Source: Balanoglossus misakiensis
Lineage: Eukaryota > Hemichordata
Direction of reading: 5' to 3'
DNA: 64,000 nt
Assembly: GCA_040954595.2 (NCBI GenBank)
Contig: CM082576.2
Span: forward strand, 17,670,001-17,734,000
Position 1 is the first letter of the stretch. Each line of letters starts with the position of its first letter. The notes beneath the pieces were generated by a model. It saw nothing but the letters and a program-made list of their open reading frames with translations, was not told where the DNA came from and ran no database searches. A program made the translations under genes and the position numbers. This document shows positions 61,449-64,000 of this stretch, in pieces.

Positions 61449-62450
61449 GAATTGCCAGCAGAACTGAACGGAATTTTGCCAGCGGAGCTGAACTGAATTG
61501 TGGTGAGTGCTTCGTGAATTCGGACATTGCCAGCGAAGCTGAAGTGAATTTTGTGAGTGCTTCTTGACTTCGGACATTGCCAGCAGAACTGAACGGACAT
61601 TGCCAGCGGAGCTGAACTGAATTGTGGTGAGTGCTTCGTGATTTCGGACATTGCCAGCGGAGCTGAACGGAATTTTGTGAGCGCTTCGCGAATTCGGACA
61701 TTGCCAGCGGAGCTGAACTGAATTTTGTGAGTGATTCTTGACTTCGGACATTGCCAGCAGAACTGAACCGAATTTTGTGAGCGCTTCGCGAATTCGGACA
61801 TTGCCAGCGGAGCTGAACGGAATTTTATGAGCGCTTCGCGAATTCGGACATTGCCAGCGGAGCTGAACTGAATTGTGTGAGTGCTTCTTGACTTCGGACA
61901 TTGCCAGCAGAACTGAACGGAATTTTGTGAGCGCTCCGCGAATTCGGACATTGCCAGCGGAGCTGAACTGAATTTTGTGAGTGATTCTTGACTTCGGACA
62001 TTGCCAGCAGAACTGAACGGAATTTTGTGAGCGCTTCGCGAATTCGGACATTGCCAGCGGAGCTGAACGGAATTTTGTGAGCGCTTCGCGAATTCGGACA
62101 TTGCCAGCGGAGCTGAACTGTGTGAGTGCTTCTTGACTTCGGACATTGCCAGCAGAACTGGACGGAATTTTGTGAGCGCTTCGCGAATTCGGACATTGCC
62201 AGCGGAGCTGAACGGAATTTTGTGAGCGCTTCGCGAATTCGGACATTGCCAGCGGAGCTGAACGGAATTTTGTGAGCGCTTCGCGAATTCGGACATTGCC
62301 AGCGGGAGCTGAATGGAATTTTGTGAGTGCTTCGTGAATTCGGACATTGCCAGCGGAGCTGAACGGAATTTTGTGAGCGCTGTGTGAATTCGGACATTCG
62401 GAATACGGAATTTTTGTGAGTGCTTCGTGAATTCGAACTGCCAGCAGAAC
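61449..62450. repeat. 50-bp minisatellite, right part
   Basis: About 20 units with a strict 50-bp period over most of the range (for example successive GGAATTTTGTGAGCGCTTCG starts at 62164 and 62214). Units differ by single bases; the last two units are degenerate. It is the continuation of 50690-51057 beyond the Gmr1-like element. Confidence 0.95.
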
Positions 62451-64000
62451 GGAACGTTGACCATTACTTGTTTGTCTTTCATATTTTCTTTGACAAATTT
62501 ATTTGGATAGATTTAATGACGTAATATATCTTCATAAAAAGAAAAACCTATTGTGTCTTGTCTTCTCTGCTTTCTACTCCCCACCCACCTCTTATTCATA
62601 TGTACCGGAAAATTGTCAATCACCGAACCCCAGACTGACTGCCCGTAGAAATATTTTATCTTTTCATGTTCATTCCAACGTTAGCCGGAACGAAAGTGGC
62701 TACAATACCATGAAATATCGTATAAATCAACGGACTTCAATGAAACTGCGTTGGCATTTTTTGCAAAGTGCTTGTTATTTTAGTAAGAATAACTGCAGTC
62801 TACGGGATGTGGTTTGGACCAATGGTTCTGTGCCCGCGAATTGATGTGGGGAATCCAACATTTGCCAGTTTTCACTACTGTATTGCAGATTTTACATTCC
62901 CGAGCCAGGGTGTTCAAGTATCTTAATTTTCTGACTTTAAATCCCTTTAGCATAAATATGAAAATCTGAATAAGGCAGGAGCGTAATTAACAAAACAATA
63001 TTTGCAAAGTTGTCATTTAATGAATGGCTCCATAGAGTGCCGTGTTCCACAAAATACAAGAAACACATGTACTGTATATACTGATGACATATGCGAATTT
63101 TGGTCCAATGTCATCCAGAAGTTGGGTTAAATTTTGGGCCCGAGCTGATCCATCGTCGACAAAACGAACCCCACTGGTCATTTTTAGTATTGAATTAAAT
63201 ATGCACAAGAAAAAAGAAATAAAGAGAAGCCTATTATGCAGATATGGTTAATCTAAGAGAACTACTATGCAAAAGTCGCCGCACATATCCAAGTAGTCAT
63301 CCAACCATTCCAAACTGTCTAATTGTTCTTGAGAAAAGGTTCTTGAAAGAAGTTTTTTCAATGATATTTGTCATATTTCGTAAACTTATATGGCCACCAA
63401 AGGAATTTTAAGAGTTGCGTGCGCGTGCCGGAGGCTTTTTTGATGACTTCACGTTTAAATTTGTAATGCAATTTCTATCTGCTATACCTGACACTCTGCG
63501 TTTCTTTTCTCCCGAATATATATTCTTCAGGAGGTCTGAAATGACATTTTAGATCGTTAAATTGCTTATATCAATATTTAACTAAATTGAATTGCCTGTA
63601 ACAATTGTTCAATTCCTATCTGTCACGAACGTTTTTGCTTTTGTGTCAGAGAATTAAATGTCATTTTCTGGCATTGTTATTGTGTGGCAGGTAAATTGAA
63701 AAGGCCGTAGCTTTTGTCCGAGTTACAGGCTGTTCAGATAATCGGGCAACCAGACTTCTGTGCCTCGAAGCATACATTTTGAAGCGACTCCACATTTTCT
63801 CGGGCAGACAGGCGTATGCTCTTGAATGGCTGGTCAATACATGGATATTGTATAAACTCATCCATCTAATCTGTTTCCTACGTACTATTAATGTCAAATA
63901 ATTGTCATGCGGTATGCGTCATGTCTGTTCTGATGATAACTTGGGCCTAGCTAGGGAGTTCTTTATTATGAGCATCCTAGGTGGACCTGTTCATGGGGGC
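62451..64000. other. Right end of window, no recognised content
   Basis: About 1.55 kb, AT-rich, without domain-bearing ORFs, long repeats or convincing splice pairs. The first part could include the rest of the LTR in which the minisatellite grew. The missing 5' exons of gene 3 were looked for here and not seen. Confidence 0.5.

Noticed and set aside
50690-62450. Regular repeats with spaced variants, considered as a CRISPR array
   Set aside because: Units are directly contiguous with no unique spacers, in a eukaryotic context without cas genes.
61398-62482. Three overlapping long ORFs (190, 282 and 358 codons) on the minus strand
   Set aside because: They are the three frames of a 50-bp tandem repeat that happens to lack stops; no start context, domain or codon bias supports a gene.

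Overview
This is eukaryotic, intron-bearing DNA from an animal, most likely an aquatic invertebrate. The window holds multi-exon genes with GT/AG introns, a secreted proteinase K-like family, PAN, tectonin-like and LNR-like extracellular modules, and BEL/Pao, Gmr1-like Ty3/gypsy, Polinton, ISL2EU and YR-type transposable elements. Mollusc, amphioxus or another lophotrochozoan or basal deuterostome would all fit; the sequence alone does not decide.

Host genes. Three paralogous S8 (proteinase K-type) serine protease genes are present. Gene 1 (+, about 8-9480, 5' part outside the window) ends in a PAN-like module. Gene 2 (+, 12132-19366) is complete from signal peptide to stop and ends in a Gly-rich linker plus two near-identical tectonin-like exons. 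Gene 3 (-, 44256-21274, 5' exons not found) ends in a Pro-rich linker and two LNR-like Cys-rich modules. The core exons of the three genes have identical lengths (113, 142, 185 and 172 nt) and phases, and the C-terminal modules are on phase-1 exons, so a constant protease core has been given different tails. Each copy carries a visible lesion: a BEL/Pao insertion in a gene 1 exon, a TAG as codon 309 of gene 2, and an apparent 1-nt deletion in a gene 3 LNR exon.

Mobile elements. A BEL/Pao element (82-6423, 5-bp target duplication) splits a gene 1 exon. A Polinton/Maverick of about 19-20 kb (core 23570-42150, perhaps 22448-42515) fills one intron of gene 3. It carries a broken protein-primed polymerase, a protease, major and minor capsid proteins, a small basic protein, an integrase and a PC4-like protein. 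It has itself been hit by a small LTR element (28951-31159, in the protease gene) and by an apparently intact ISL2EU-type transposon (34129-39647, in the minor capsid gene). The two ISL2EU genes are interlocked: the last exon of each lies in an intron of the other.

Right third. A 5' BEL/Pao fragment (about 44.5-48.8 kb) is followed by the 3' end of another Ty3/gypsy element (49.4-50.7 kb). Its LTR region runs into a 50-bp minisatellite (50.68-51.06 and 61.45-62.45 kb). A 10.4-kb Gmr1-like Ty3/gypsy element with integrase before reverse transcriptase (51058-61448, TSD GAAT) sits inside that array. It contains two 5'-truncated LINE copies and a 2.6-kb element with split direct repeats typical of Ngaro/DIRS-type YR retrotransposons. 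The last 1.5 kb holds nothing I recognise.
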